Origin: Adineta ricciae
Lineage: Eukaryota > Rotifera > Eurotatoria > Adinetida > Adinetidae
Length of the DNA stretch: 64,000 nucleotides
Assembly: GCA_905250025.1 (NCBI GenBank)
Contig: CAJNOJ010000352.1
Coordinates: forward strand, 33,535-97,534
Direction: 5' to 3'
Position numbers and translations under genes: made by a program. Positions 22,578 through 33,556 of this stretch are shown here, in pieces; position 1 is the stretch's first letter; each line of letters opens with the position of its first letter. Under the pieces are notes generated by a model that was given only the letters and a program-made list of their open reading frames with translations, made no database searches and was not told the origin of the DNA.

Positions 22578-23639
22578 TATTGTCAGTATTTCAAGTGATC
22601 TGTAAGAAATTCAAAGAGGAAATGAATTAACAGTGTTGCCTTTTTATTCCATTTTTTATGCAGTATATATCCTACAGAGTATGATGCATAGTTCTCATAA
22701 AAAGGTACTGACATCCACACCTTCATTTCTAAGAATAAACTAATTTAACTTAGACGTAAAAATTCTTTTTCTGATGAATCTGTCCTTCTTCTTGTACTTG
22801 TGGCCCCAACGGCTGAGAATATCTACATTATTTAATTAAAAATATGAGGAAACGATGCGAACGCGCTAATCTGTTTAACAGACTGACAATTACGTCGCAC
22901 ATTTCTCATCAAAACTGTCAGTGATAACCCGTTCATATTCGTTGTAAACACATCTTCATATAACCTGCAACGTTCAACGCTTTTCCAAAAGTAGAAATCA
23001 AAAACTACGCAATTTCATAGCTTCCAATTTTAACAAGAAAATATATGCATTCAGTCCTTTATGATCTTTTATGAATCGAATGAATATGTTCATATTACTA
23101 AGACGGTGGTCGAAATGCGTGAAAGAACAAACGATAGCATGACTTGAATAAGAGAAGAGAACGTCTCGTGATGATGGAAAGTCGCGAGAGGGTTGAACGG
23201 CTCATCGAATGTCTAACAAAGTTGCGCCACACCCTTACGAATAATCCAAGAGACATAAATTGTTCACGCAAAAGAAACCGAAGTTATCAGCAATAATTTA
23301 GAAACAGTATTGAATATTTCTCAATTGTCACTGTAAATTTTGTTTGCCACCAACATGTACCATCAAGATCAATGAATCATCCGGAAGAAAACGATTCGTC
23401 ATAGTACTCGACCATATTTTTCGTTTTAGTCGAATAAATCATCGAATAATATTGAGTCGGAACGAGACAAATGAATCATAGCTAGAAACACTTACTATAC
23501 CTTTTATTTATTTACTTGCCGCTGTGAAATTATATATTCACCAACCACGATCAACTCAAATATCACAGCACTGTAAACTCATCCATTTTTGGCCTATTCA
23601 GACAGTGAAACGATTATTTGCTAACAAAAATAGATGAAT
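22578..23639. other. Intergenic, colinear with block B
   Basis: Conserved between blocks. Short frames near 23160-23280 correspond to an N-terminal piece of the TPR pseudogene (open in B at 53238-53429, broken here). Confidence 0.4.
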
Positions 23640-24720
23640 TTTTCGCTAATCACACGGATGGCGGGAGTCGAATTATTTTGTGTCTTTCTGCTGAAGACAA
23701 GCTAGCTGAATTCAAGCAACATTTCAATCCTTGCCTAAACTTCCTTTGATCGACTGAAAACACGAACAGAATATTTCTAATCGCTTTTTCTCTATTGATC
23801 TCCGATGTTTTATCACACATCAACGTCTTCAAGAAAAGCCATTATCTATTTATCTATACTCCAAATATCATTAACAACTACAAGTTTATTTATCATGATT
23901 AACTCAAAACTGCGTTGGCATCTACGATCAAATTGATCGTCTATATACATCACTTCAGCAACATTCGCTTGACAACACACTGAGAACACAAGATATCGAC
24001 GATCTTTATCGTCTTCGGTATTTTCTTGATGATTTGATGAAGAACTTCACTCAACAACTCCTACGTACTGTTTATCGATCATCGATGGACCATTCGAATG
24101 ATTCTCGTCAATGATGCACTCTCAATCACACAAAAGTATCTTCGAGATGCATCGCAACATTGGAATGATGCAAATATCTATCTGGATCAATCTTATGATC
24201 GAATGATCAGCTGTGATCCACCACGAATCAAAGATTCGGCTGTTGTACCTCATAGTCTTGGCCAATTTCTAAAAAAAAAACAAGAAAAATTCGAAGAATC
24301 GTTTAAGTTGCACGAAGAAAGATTGGAGACGCGAAAGGAATTCTATTCTTTAGATCATCCATACATTGCTGATAGTTTAGAGTGTCTTGGTCTGATTGAT
24401 GAGAGAAGGAAAAACAATGATCACCCTCACCCTCGTCCTTCTTTCGACGAAGAGAAAATAGACGATGTTTTCTTCAGACTAGGAACAGTTTATCGAAGAC
24501 GAGGGTGAGTATGAATTATCCCTCCAGCTTGAAATTCAGTGCTATCGAAAGCGTGGAAAACACCTCCCATCCAATGACTTTTCTATTGAGCAAAGCTTAA
24601 AAAGCAGCGGTTTTTGCTATGAACAACTTCATTGATTGAAGAGGGCGTTAATCATTTACCAAGAATGTTCATCTTATTCAGGGTGAGGACCAAAGGAAGA
24701 CAATCATAGGAATGCTGTCA
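23640..24720 (+). pseudogene. ART/TPR-family pseudogene, heavily deleted (copy A)
   Basis: Pieces match the block B pseudogene in order: an N-terminal-domain fragment in broken frames, DLMKNFTQQL followed by TVYRSS where an ADP-ribosyltransferase domain should begin, then TPR units (24098-24508 open). The ART domain between these pieces is missing, as in B. In addition about 1.0 kb of TPR repeats is lost (junction near 24427), which joins an early TPR to a RPSFDEEKIDD segment that in B lies near 55960. Further decayed TPR coding continues to about 24700. Stops and frame changes rule out a full-length product, although a 136-residue TPR frame is open. Confidence 0.7.
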
Positions 24721-25178
24721 ACATTGGATGGAACTTAATTTCGAAGTATTTATAAATATTATGAAGGGTGATTTGTTGAGAACTGCTCTGAACTCTTCAC
24801 CACTCACGAAAGAACTTCTCATCAATAAGAACTACAGTGATAAAGATATGTGGATTTCCTGCTATACTATTTAATTGTCCTCAACAATGACAGATTTTTG
24901 TGGCTCTGATCACGTCAAATCATCATTCTATTACAGACTATCGGTAGCTTGTTTGAACATGGATTTTGAATTCTATTCATAAACTATCCACTTCCTACTT
25001 CTTCATGAAGGAAAAGCAAGGTAAAAAGATAAAAGTACAAACACATGTGATATCATTACTGTTACAGTAAACAATTCGAATTACTCATAGCTGTATGACG
25101 TCAATCTATTACGTCGCTAATATTTTGTTTGTGTTTTATAATATAAATACAAGGGGGAAAAGAGTGATTTCCAGGCTA
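24721..25178. other. Right end of block A
   Basis: Matches B up to about 25147 and then diverges. Poorly coding, with stops shared with B. Confidence 0.5.
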
Positions 25179-25288
25179 GAAATCAACTGGAAATCACAAG
25201 AAATCATAAGAAATCGTGGAAATCATAAGAAATCGTGGAAATCATAAGAAATCAATAGAAATCAATAGAAATCGATAGAAATCAACGA
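25179..25288 (+). repeat. Short tandem repeat built on gaaatc
   Basis: About a dozen copies of a gaaatc core. They are arranged as two and a half copies of a 19-bp unit (gaaatcataagaaatcgtg), then three copies of a 10-bp unit (gaaatcaata and variants). It begins about 30 bp beyond the right edge of block A and is not present at the edge of block B. Confidence 0.8.
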
Positions 25289-25450
25289 AAATTGTTGTTA
25301 TTGTGTAGAGATATTTCTTCGAATTAATAAACAAGTAATTGAAAAAGAGACATTATAAATATCATGCTTGCTCTCCATGAACCTCAAGACAAAAGGGACG
25401 ACAGATTTGAAGAATTTTGTTCATTCGGAAGCACATCTAAATGACTTTTT

Positions 25451-25705
25451 TCATATATATTTTCTTATAAAACGGCTTAAAAATAAANCATTTACAGTAC
25501 TAAGATCGACTATTGATGTGGCCAAGAAATAAACAGCACAGGGCTTGTTTCGTAGTTGTTTTTGAAGGAATGTTATCATGTTTAAAGCAGCTCCACATGT
25601 TCCAAGAATATAAAGTAGAACGTAAACATATTTGTTCATCTCGTTGAGAATATTTATCGTTCGAATAACATCAAATACAGTTGTTCTACTCGTTGAATTT
25701 GACAT
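25451..25705 (-). pseudogene. Truncated rhodopsin-like receptor (TM1-TM2 only)
   Basis: The 84-residue frame has a short extracellular N-terminus, a TM1 and the intracellular-loop/TM2 motif NKPCAVYFLATSIVDL seen in another bdelloid-type receptor family, unlike the receptor in the blocks. It then runs into unrelated residues and a stop. The remaining five segments are not found downstream. An undetermined base (n, about 25488) lies within it, so part of the damage could be a sequence error. It is called a fragment, with the receptor identity based on these two segments only. Confidence 0.55.
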
Positions 25706-26121
25706 TTGTCTTTTGCTATTTGATCATATGAAGTAGTCTATTTTGAAGACTTTCCAAGGATATATATACATGTAGATGAACATGAATCCATGACTCGAAC
25801 ATCTATTGCGATCCGAGAACAAAAGTAATTAGGGATATATGATACGCTATCGATCGTATTCCATCAATATAAACAGAATACTCTCAGCCAAAAGTAGAAT
25901 TCGACTAATTAACGTTTCTTTCGATGAACTACTTGTCTTTTTTTTATAATGAACATAACCAAAGAATTTATTGTTTCTGATTTTCAGTATTCTACCGATA
26001 ATACATCTAGTAAGAACTTCGAAATAGTTTGCAAATCGATCCTTTTTCAAAATATCAATAAAGAAAAATCCAAGTACTTTTGACGATTTTTGCAGTGATT
26101 CAATAGAAAATTGCAAGCCTC
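25706..26121. other. Spacer, no clear gene
   Basis: A minus-strand frame at 25847-26116 is open but lysine/isoleucine-rich and without a recognisable motif. Not called. Confidence 0.35.
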
Positions 26122-27094
26122 GTCATTTCTACTGTCAGTGAAATTTGGCCTGTAGTGTTACGATTTCATCATCACACTGGTGGAATTCATCGACCAATGC
26201 CCTTCTATCAAAATGACTCAAATCCATTCTCTTTTCCTTCGTATATGACAATAGGTGAATCCTATCGCCAGAATATACCAACTATGGAATGAATGTACGA
26301 GCATAACAGTTAACAGAACGAATGGAAATATCCATGCAAGAGAAGAGAAAAGCAAACGACTGAAAGGAATTTTCCTTCGGTACACATATATTCTATAAAT
26401 ATGAAGTGAAATAAGACGAAACCTTCAGATATTATTTACAAGTGTTAAAATTTCGTCGCAAAAAGAGCTTGGAAGTTACTTGTCTATCAAACCAACTGAC
26501 TTTATTATTGTGATTAGAACTGATAATCTCGCTTACGTACGAATAAGTATTATTCTTGAATTTCTACATTGACAATACTTTATCGATCGACGTGACCCGA
26601 TTTGTGCATAGTTTAATCATCTGAAGAATCAATCAAACAACGCTTAAACTTTTCATGGCATCAAGTCTTATTTCGGGTCTTTTAGGATCACTGATTGGAG
26701 GAGGAACCTTAGTTGCTGATCATTCTAACGTTGATGTTTTCGTGTTATTCAAAGGACCTCAGCTCAGTGTTTACGTTCCAAATGTGTCACTCAGTCATTG
26801 GCAAATAGTTTGTCATTTCAAAGATACAGATGAATATATATGTTATGAAATGATAATCGACAGAAATGACCGTGTTTCTTACGACATCACAGATTTCAGT
26901 TATCGCGGTCCTATCTTCTATTGTTATCTTGGGGAATGCAATTTAAGCAAAGAAGAGATCAAAACGAAAGCGCAGAGGGTACCTCTGAACGGTGAAAAAT
27001 ACAGTGTAGGAAGTGATGATTGTCAAAAATGGGTGATGCAATTTCTCAACAAGTTAGACCTTACTTTGAAAGGTGACGGACGAGCTTTCATGGC
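26122..27094 (+). repeat. Near-identical 0.97-kb duplicate, left copy
   Basis: Matches 29750-30722 at a constant offset of 3628. It covers about 530 bp of 5' flank and most of the LRAT-like coding region. Only a few differences occur, nearly all within the first 100 bp. Similarity stops abruptly near the 3' end of the gene (after the codons for AFM). Confidence 0.9.
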
Positions 27095-27170
27095 GTTTGC
27101 TGCTCATCGATTAACTACTATGTTTGCTCCATCGACAAGAACGTGTATCGGTCATCGGTCACTACGGTGA
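26655..27170 (+). CDS. LRAT/NlpC-like permuted papain-fold protein, copy 1 (171 aa)
   Basis: A single exon. Residues 1-20 are glycine-rich and hydrophobic. A SHWQIVCHF motif (His 48) precedes, and a DDCQKW motif (Cys 123) follows, a beta-rich middle. The order His then Cys is that of circularly permuted papain-like enzymes (LRAT, H-rev107, PPPDE), which act as acyltransferases or thiol hydrolases. The assignment rests on these motifs and length only. It is identical or almost identical to copy 3 up to residue about 147, after which the last 24 residues differ. A 5' flanking frame ending in QNIPTME, present in both copies, may be a leftover of another gene. Confidence 0.6.
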   Translation: MASSLISGLLGSLIGGGTLVADHSNVDVFVLFKGPQLSVYVPNVSLSHWQIVCHFKDTDEYICYEMIIDRNDRVSYDITDFSYRGPIFYCYLGECNLSKEEIKTKAQRVPLNGEKYSVGSDDCQKWVMQFLNKLDLTLKGDGRAFMAFAAHRLTTMFAPSTRTCIGHRSLR

Positions 27171-28558
27171 TGCTCCTAAATTTTCTGATAAAAGTGTAAT
27201 ATGCTTTGTCATCAAACAAGACATGTTTAGTTCAACGCATAGTGATGTTCTCTTTTAATAAATTTTACAGTAAGCCGCTGAAACATCAGTGAAGGCATTT
27301 TCAAAACGCAAGTTGAAATAAAATCTTGTGATTGGGATGTTTCCAGACCGCATTAGTACACTATAATAGTAGTTTATTTGAAAGTCTTCTAGTAAGATGA
27401 CAAGTTCATGCTTAGATGAAAAGACCGTCACGTAACCGCTCTCTTAATCCGCATGATCATCTATCCCGAGGCAATGCATGGAAAAGGTAGACTGGATGGC
27501 CAACAAAGCCTGAAATAAGAGATATTTCATTTGAACTCTATTTACGATTCACATCGGTTCATCCATGTGCAAGTCACAGTTCTTTCTTGATAGGACAATG
27601 TTCTAAAATTCATTTCGAATAGAAGTAAACGATAGGGATCATTGAAAGTTCTAATACTTTCGGAGCATAAAGCTTGAACTGCTTTAATACAACATTTGTT
27701 CAAATGCTTCGTTCAGTAGAAATGTGATTGAAATTTACAACTTCCTTTATGAGCTGATCGGTATTCTTATCTGCTATGATCTCAAAAAGTACTTTGAATT
27801 TGACTTGTACACAAAGATCGTCGTTATTTTCCACTTTCTCCATGTATGTGCAAAGCTTTATGCCATAATTAGAGAATAGAACCTCTGTCCGAAAAAAATT
27901 CTTTTGCTTTGCAATGCGTTATGTTTACATTTTACAGATATATCAGCTGTTCCCGTGGATTACTTTAATCACATCACTATTCTCCTACTCGAATCTGGAT
28001 TATATTAATATGACCCCAGTGTAATACACTAATAAAGTTTCTTGGCTAATAGAGTGTTATGAAAATGACTGATATCTTATGTTTTTCTTACATATCTTAT
28101 CGCAATTTTATTGACGTCTTTGGAATATACTAACAGTATGACGAATGATTGTAAATCTGGCAAAAGCCCATGCAAGAGCAGGGAGGAACGAAAAATGACG
28201 AGAAATTTTCCATTATTATTCAAGTATTTAAATGAAATGAAGTAAAGTGAAAGCTTTCGTATTAGTTTGATTGCATCTTTCATCAATGCTACACTTCTAT
28301 TAGGGGTGTTACTTTATCTTTGTTTTATAAAGACTACAGACGATCTTTGTCTTTTATCTTAGCTATAAAGTAAAGATGAAGCAACACTCGTAATTTTTAC
28401 CTATACAAAGGACGAGGACATGTATTTATTAATCATACAGTCGAACTTATACTAATTAGTATAGTTAATCTTTTCTTTTTAGATTAGTTTTGTTATATTC
28501 CTCTGCGTGGTCTAATTTACGAATAATTCCAATACTTGAATAATATATTGAACTCTGT
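27171..28558. other. Spacer between LRAT-like copies 1 and 2
   Basis: No gene recognised. An AATAAA-like word near 27256 may serve copy 1. Short minus-strand frames at 28077-28286 and 28465-28659 look random. Confidence 0.4.
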
Positions 28559-29191
28559 ATGCAGTCCTTCTTCAATTCGCCGCCATTTGGATCAAAACCG
28601 AGAGAAATGTCGGGTATTCGACTTCCCACTACGGAAACAGTGAGGGTACGAGTGCCCACTCAAGTACCAGGCACTTTATTTTCTAAAATTAAGTCAAAGC
28701 GACACGAATCAAGCTCATCGTCATCAGAAGATGATGATGCCGTGCATGTTTATGTGTTATTCAAAGGACCTCAGCTCAGTGTCTACATTCCAAATGTGTC
28801 ACTCAGTCATTGGCAAATAGTTTGTCATTTCAAAGATACAGATGAATATAGATGCTATGAAATGATAATAGATAAAGATGGCCGTATTACTTATGACATC
28901 ACACATTTCCACTATAGCAGTACGATCTACTTTTGCTATCTTGGAGAATGCGATTTAACCAAAAAAGAAATCAAAAAGAAAGCGAAGAAAGTACCTGTGA
29001 ATGGTGAAAAATACATCGTGGGAATTAATGATTGTCAGAAATGGGCAAAACAATTTCTTAACAATTTGGATCTAACTCTGAAAGGCGACGGACGAGCTTT
29101 CATGGCGTTTGCTGCTCATCGATTAACAACTGCTTTAACACCATCTGTAAAATCTTGCTCTGGCCATCGAAAACTAAAACCATACGATTAG
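28559..29191 (+). CDS. LRAT/NlpC-like permuted papain-fold protein, copy 2 (210 aa)
   Basis: A diverged paralogue of copies 1 and 3. Its core is collinear with theirs (SHWQIVC His 84; NDCQKW Cys 159), and the two motif residues are retained. The N-terminus is different: about 60 residues, Pro/Arg-rich, ending in a Ser-run followed by acidic EDDD, with no hydrophobic start. The nucleotide similarity to the other copies begins abruptly at the core, so the N-terminal part was exchanged or arose separately. The Met at 28559 is the first in frame; another at residue 17 is possible. Confidence 0.6.
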   Translation: MQSFFNSPPFGSKPREMSGIRLPTTETVRVRVPTQVPGTLFSKIKSKRHESSSSSSEDDDAVHVYVLFKGPQLSVYIPNVSLSHWQIVCHFKDTDEYRCYEMIIDKDGRITYDITHFHYSSTIYFCYLGECDLTKKEIKKKAKKVPVNGEKYIVGINDCQKWAKQFLNNLDLTLKGDGRAFMAFAAHRLTTALTPSVKSCSGHRKLKPYD

Positions 29192-29749
29192 ACAGTAATG
29201 CAGCAACGATACACTCAACTTTGTCCTCCATCATTCAACCTATTTGTATCAATCGCTTTTGAAATTTGAGTAAAAATATATTGCTGTTCTTCACTGTACA
29301 CGCTACTGTCTTTTGCACTCTATCCCATTTTTTCATCCAAGAATTGTACATTTGTTGGTAACAATACCGACTATCCGAATTATATTTATCGAGAAAAACA
29401 CGTATTACCTCTACTCGTCGTAATGAGTTCATTGGCATTTTTATACGTTACGACTGCGAACATTAATTTCAGAAGGTATTCGAATTCGATTTCTATGTTA
29501 GAATTTAGAGATGCATACATTTTATTTATATTGACGCTTGTTACAGAAAAATCTTCTGTAAAAATAAAACTAACAGAAGTATCAACTTCAATGAAATAAA
29601 TATGTCGATTTTGCTGTACGGTAAGTATTGTGTCGCACATGATTTAATAAGTTTCTCGAAAACTTATCTTATGTTCCCCAGTGCTCCAGACGTGTCCGTT
29701 AATATTCAAATTCACGTTGCCCACATACAATATCCGTTCGATCCTCGCC
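29192..29749. other. Spacer, no clear gene
   Basis: Minus-strand frames here lack recognisable motifs. A plus frame, 29681-29920, ends in the same QNIPTME peptide as the left duplicate and may be a fragment of a terminal exon. Confidence 0.35.
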
Positions 29750-30722
29750 GTCATTTCCACTCTCCGTGAAATTTGGCCTGTAGTGTTACGATTTCATCAT
29801 CACATTGGTGGAAGTCATCGCCCAATGTCCTTCTATCAAAATGACTCAAATCCATTCTCTTTTCCTTCGTATATGACAATAGGTGAATCCTATCGCCAGA
29901 ATATACCAACTATGGAATGAATGTACGAGCATAACAGTTAACAGAACGAATGGAAATATCCATGCAAGAGAAGAGAAAAGCAAACGACTGAAAGGAATTT
30001 TCCTTCGGTACACATATATTCTATAAATATGAAGTGAAATAAGACGAAACCTTCAGATATTATTTACAAGTGTTAAAATTTCGTCGCAAAAAGAGCTTGG
30101 AAGTTACTTGTCTATCAAACCAACTGACTTTATTATTGTGATTAGAACTGATAATCTCGCTTACGTACGAATAAGTATTATTCTTGAATTTCTACATTGA
30201 CAATACTTTATCGATCGACGTGACCCGATTTGTGCATAGTTTAATCATCTGAAGAATCAATCAAACAACGCTTAAACTTTTCATGGCATCAAGTCTTATT
30301 TCGGGTCTTTTAGGATCACTGATTGGAGGAGGAACCTTAGTTGCTGATCATTCTAACGTTGATGTTTTCGTGTTATTCAAAGGACCTCAGCTCAGTGTTT
30401 ACGTTCCAAATGTGTCACTCAGTCATTGGCAAATAGTTTGTCATTTCAAAGATACAGATGAATATATATGTTATGAAATGATAATCGACAGAAATGACCG
30501 TGTTTCTTACGACATCACAGATTTCAGTTATCGCGGTCCTATCTTCTATTGTTATCTTGGGGAATGCAATTTAAGCAAAGAAGAGATCAAAACGAAAGCG
30601 CAGAGGGTACCTCTGAACGGTGAAAAATACAGTGTAGGAAGTGATGATTGTCAAAAATGGGTGATGCAATTTCTCAACAAGTTAGACCTTACTTTGAAAG
30701 GTGACGGACGAGCTTTCATGAG
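29750..30722 (+). repeat. Near-identical 0.97-kb duplicate, right copy
   Basis: Partner of 26122-27094. Its right end coincides with the change from gcg to agg at the codon after AFM, from which point this copy resembles LRAT-like copy 2 more than copy 1. Confidence 0.9.
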
Positions 30723-30804
30723 GTTTGCTGCTCATCGATTAACAACTGCTTTTACCCCAAGTCCAAAGACTTGCATTGGCCATAAAACACTGTTCAAATA
30801 CTAA
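30283..30804 (+). CDS. LRAT/NlpC-like permuted papain-fold protein, copy 3 (173 aa)
   Basis: Same start and same core as copy 1 (His 48, Cys 123). The C-terminal 25 residues differ from copy 1 and share the word cgattaacaactgctt with copy 2, so the coding region looks chimeric. The family role is as for copy 1. The intact frame and the retained motif residues argue that it is functional. Confidence 0.6.
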   Translation: MASSLISGLLGSLIGGGTLVADHSNVDVFVLFKGPQLSVYVPNVSLSHWQIVCHFKDTDEYICYEMIIDRNDRVSYDITDFSYRGPIFYCYLGECNLSKEEIKTKAQRVPLNGEKYSVGSDDCQKWVMQFLNKLDLTLKGDGRAFMRFAAHRLTTAFTPSPKTCIGHKTLFKY

Positions 30805-31614
30805 TGAATGGTCGAGGAATGTTTTTTTTTGTTCTCAGTTGATTGATATGCATCATTTAGTTTTCCGCGTTATGTTATAGTTATAAAATCATGTGTCAGA
30901 AAATAAAAACATCTCTACATTTCGATTACAGTCTTTTTGTTGCTAAAAAGATGGTATCAATATAGATTATTCGTTCGTCTCTTTCAGTCCATATTTTCGA
31001 CTGGAACATCTGTAATCAGATAGCAACTTTATTAGCTACGAGTTCAGTATATTTTGTGATTACGTACAAAGCTTGATGATAGTAGTCAGACAAGTTTTTA
31101 TTTGTTTATATTTAAATTTTAAAGATGATGGTCGAGAGTTCATGAAGAATTCTTATTGCCGCATATACACAATATTCTTCTAAGAGACTGAAAGAATGCG
31201 ATGGTTATCGAGAAATCAGATCATTCAATAGCTAACAATGGTAACATGCTCACTACGATCTCTAACTGGTTCTTCTTTTCTCGTAAACAAATACATTTTG
31301 CTGATTTGATCTGCATGAACATCCTCTCTTTTTCTCCGAAAATAAACGCATTTCTATTATTTTATATTATATAGCTACAAAATCATGATTAATTCGATAT
31401 AGATGATATACCGCCCGCTCTCAAAATAATCGCATGGTATTTTTTTGTCTTTTTCTCCTCATGTTCTGTGTAAAAATGAGTCATGATTTGCATGGAAAGA
31501 AAACGAGCAAAATAAAATAGTAGATATGACGTCATGATAGAAAGAGTGCATTCAACTAAAGAAGAAAAACAGATTCATAGACTTTGGATGTATTGATCAG
31601 GACAACATATTTAT
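30805..31614. other. Spacer upstream of Mpv17-like gene
   Basis: AT-rich, no gene, repeat or RNA recognised. Confidence 0.5.
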
Positions 31615-32493
31615 ATGGCATATCGCTTCGTTTTGTTTTGTCGACATTTACAACAAACACGATCTCTTTCCAGCCTGATTATCAATCCTTTCGATGTTAC
31701 TAAAGCTATTGGACGTAATCAGCGCGGTATGTCACCAGTAATTTGAATGAAATTTTCATATTTCGATGTCGTACTATAGGATGGCGAAGTTTAGTCAAAC
31801 CTTATTTGATCTCAACGATCGGAATTGGCACAAGTGCGACTATAGGAGATTTCATCTGTCAATATTTCGAAAGAAATAAACAAAGGAATCTGTTTCATTC
31901 ACCGTCTTCTTCCATATTACCATGGTGGGATAAGCAACGTTCTCTAGTTATGTGTGTTTCATCGACATTCGTCGTTGCACCTTGGAATTTCACACTTTCA
32001 AGATTCATCGAGAATCTATTTCCAGGTAAATTAGAAAGAATGTTTTAGTATTCTATACAATTGTTGCTTTGTCTTAATAGGAAAGCAAGGTGCTCAAATT
32101 GTAAAGAAGATGCTGACTAATACATTACTTGCTCCTATTGGTATATGTCTTGTTTTTGTCTCGGTCACCCTCCTAAATGGCCGATCTTTTCACGAAGCAA
32201 AGATGAAGATTAAAAATGATTTAGTGAAAACGTTTCTAACTGGAACATGCTATTGGCCATTTGTTTCGTTTATCAATTTTCGATTTGTGCCACTCGATTA
32301 CCGACCGTTTGTCGGCAGTCTAGCTGGTACTATATGGAATATTTATATATCATCAATTGCTAATGCTACGATGGATAAATCAAATCATACCAAACCGAAG
32401 TCAACTTTTTTAGACGAAATCAGTGAAAAAACCAGAACAGAATTACGCGAAATAGGAAATGTTTTTTTAGAAAATAATAAAAAAGATCTGTAA
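31615..32493 (+). CDS. Mpv17/PMP22-family membrane protein (256 aa, 3 exons)
   Basis: Exons are 31615-31726, 31780-32025 and 32081-32493; introns are 53 and 55 bp, both phase 1, and the frame closes. The first 20 residues are basic and Ser/Leu-rich without acidic residues, suggesting a mitochondrial presequence. The family signature is clear in the C-terminal part: CYWPFVSFINFRFVP followed by DYRPFVGSLAGTIWNIYIS. Four hydrophobic stretches fit the usual topology. Mpv17-like proteins are channel-type proteins of the mitochondrial inner membrane or peroxisome; the exact member cannot be named. It stands alone between the duplicated blocks. Confidence 0.88.
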
Positions 32494-33232
32494 CATTTAT
32501 ACACTTTCATTTCTCATACCGCAATATACAATGGCAAACTGATAAAAGGACACTTCATCGAATATTTATAAATACGCCAACAAAAATAAGTGATACTGAG
32601 ATGAGTGCAACTGTTTCAACAATATCGACACAAAAATTTCAGTTTCTAGAAGAGGCGTTCGTTTATCCACGATCAAGCGACAGATTGATATTTTCATGAC
32701 AAGTCCATGTCGTACTTTTATCCATACTGATATACCGGGAATTTAATTGAAGCATAGCAGCAGCAGCAGTCATTTTGTTGTACGAGAAATGTTTAATAGT
32801 CGCTGTCGAAGCACGATCATAAGCTAAGAGAAACTACGTATTATTGAAAATGGATTTTTTAATGATTCCTGAATGAAACATTTTCTCATTTTAGACGCTC
32901 TTGAGCGCGTTTACCCTGCGCTTCAGAGTTACGTGGGATGGATTGGAGTGGCCATCACAGAAGATTAATTTGACAAAAAGAAAAGAAAAGAAGTAAGAAA
33001 ATTTCAATGTTCTGAGACCGTTGTCAAAAGAATCTTCTTCGTCTCGAATAGCCATACATGAATTGCTGAATATAGTTGAGGATTTAGTCTTACAAGCACA
33101 CAAATAACGTAGATACATGAATGTATATATGTTTCAGAGCTCTATATTTTTCATCCGGTTTCGCTATACTCGTATCATAAGATTCGTATAAGAAAGATGT
33201 AGGAACAAAGTAAAAGAGATGAATGTGTTCAT
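32494..33232. other. Spacer, nothing recognised
   Basis: Contains short poly-A runs and an agcagcagcagc microsatellite near 32758. No gene. Confidence 0.45.
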
Positions 33233-33556
33233 TTATTTTCCAGCTGGACATACTGCTCCAAATTGCCAATGACATCGACCTTGGACACCACGATAGCAAC
33301 AATTTCCAAGTTGCACGGTGCAATGATTATCCAGATTACCTGTTGGAACACCTCGCATATCAACTGTTCCACAGCATGTGCCTTTACTATTGTAATCACT
33401 CCAACATTGAACATAATTATTTGTTCGCTTTTCCAGTTGTTTCTCATCCATGAGACGTCTAAGGAGGCGAAGATAAGCATCACCATCCGAATATGTATAC
33501 GCAGCTTGAACAAAGATCAACGCCACGATAAGCATCGTAATAGTCATAGATTTCAT
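33233..33556 (-). CDS. Secreted 8-cysteine prepropeptide (107 aa)
   Basis: A single exon. Residues 1-21 form a signal peptide (hydrophobic core LIVALIFVQAA). Residues 22-44 form a charged propeptide ending in the dibasic pair KR. The remaining 63 residues hold 8 Cys at 51, 61, 62, 79, 86, 87, 95 and 103, with two CC doublets. That is the layout of secreted disulphide-rich peptides such as antimicrobial peptides, neuropeptides or venom-type peptides. I do not recognise the framework; it is not the defensin pattern seen in the blocks. A TATA-like word (atatttaaaag on the minus strand, near 33606-33616) lies about 50-60 bp upstream. Function unknown. Confidence 0.7.
   Translation of the reverse strand: MKSMTITMLIVALIFVQAAYTYSDGDAYLRLLRRLMDEKQLEKRTNNYVQCWSDYNSKGTCCGTVDMRGVPTGNLDNHCTVQLGNCCYRGVQGRCHWQFGAVCPAGK

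Larger units (their letters stand above)
5637..25147 (+). repeat. Duplicated block A (about 19.5 kb, direct orientation)
   Basis: From about 5637 (word agagtataaga.cgattaagat) to about 25147 (word ttttataatataaa) the sequence is colinear with block B (33728-56686) in the same orientation. Genes, introns and intergenic spacers all match. The offset is 28089 at the F-box gene, 28094 at the transporter, 28480-28484 in the mannosidase, 29940 at PhoD, 30089 at the receptor and about 31540 at the right edge, so block A is shorter through several deletions. Sequence outside both edges is unrelated between copies. Edge positions are by eye and good to a few bases. Confidence 0.9.

Noticed and set aside
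25847..26116. 89-residue minus-strand frame in the spacer
   Set aside because: Low-complexity Lys/Ile composition and no recognisable domain or splice partner.
29681..29920. Frame ending in QNIPTME upstream of LRAT-like copy 3
   Set aside because: Shared with the left duplicate only because the DNA is duplicated; differences there are mostly amino-acid changing, and no start or splice acceptor is convincing. Possibly a gene fragment.
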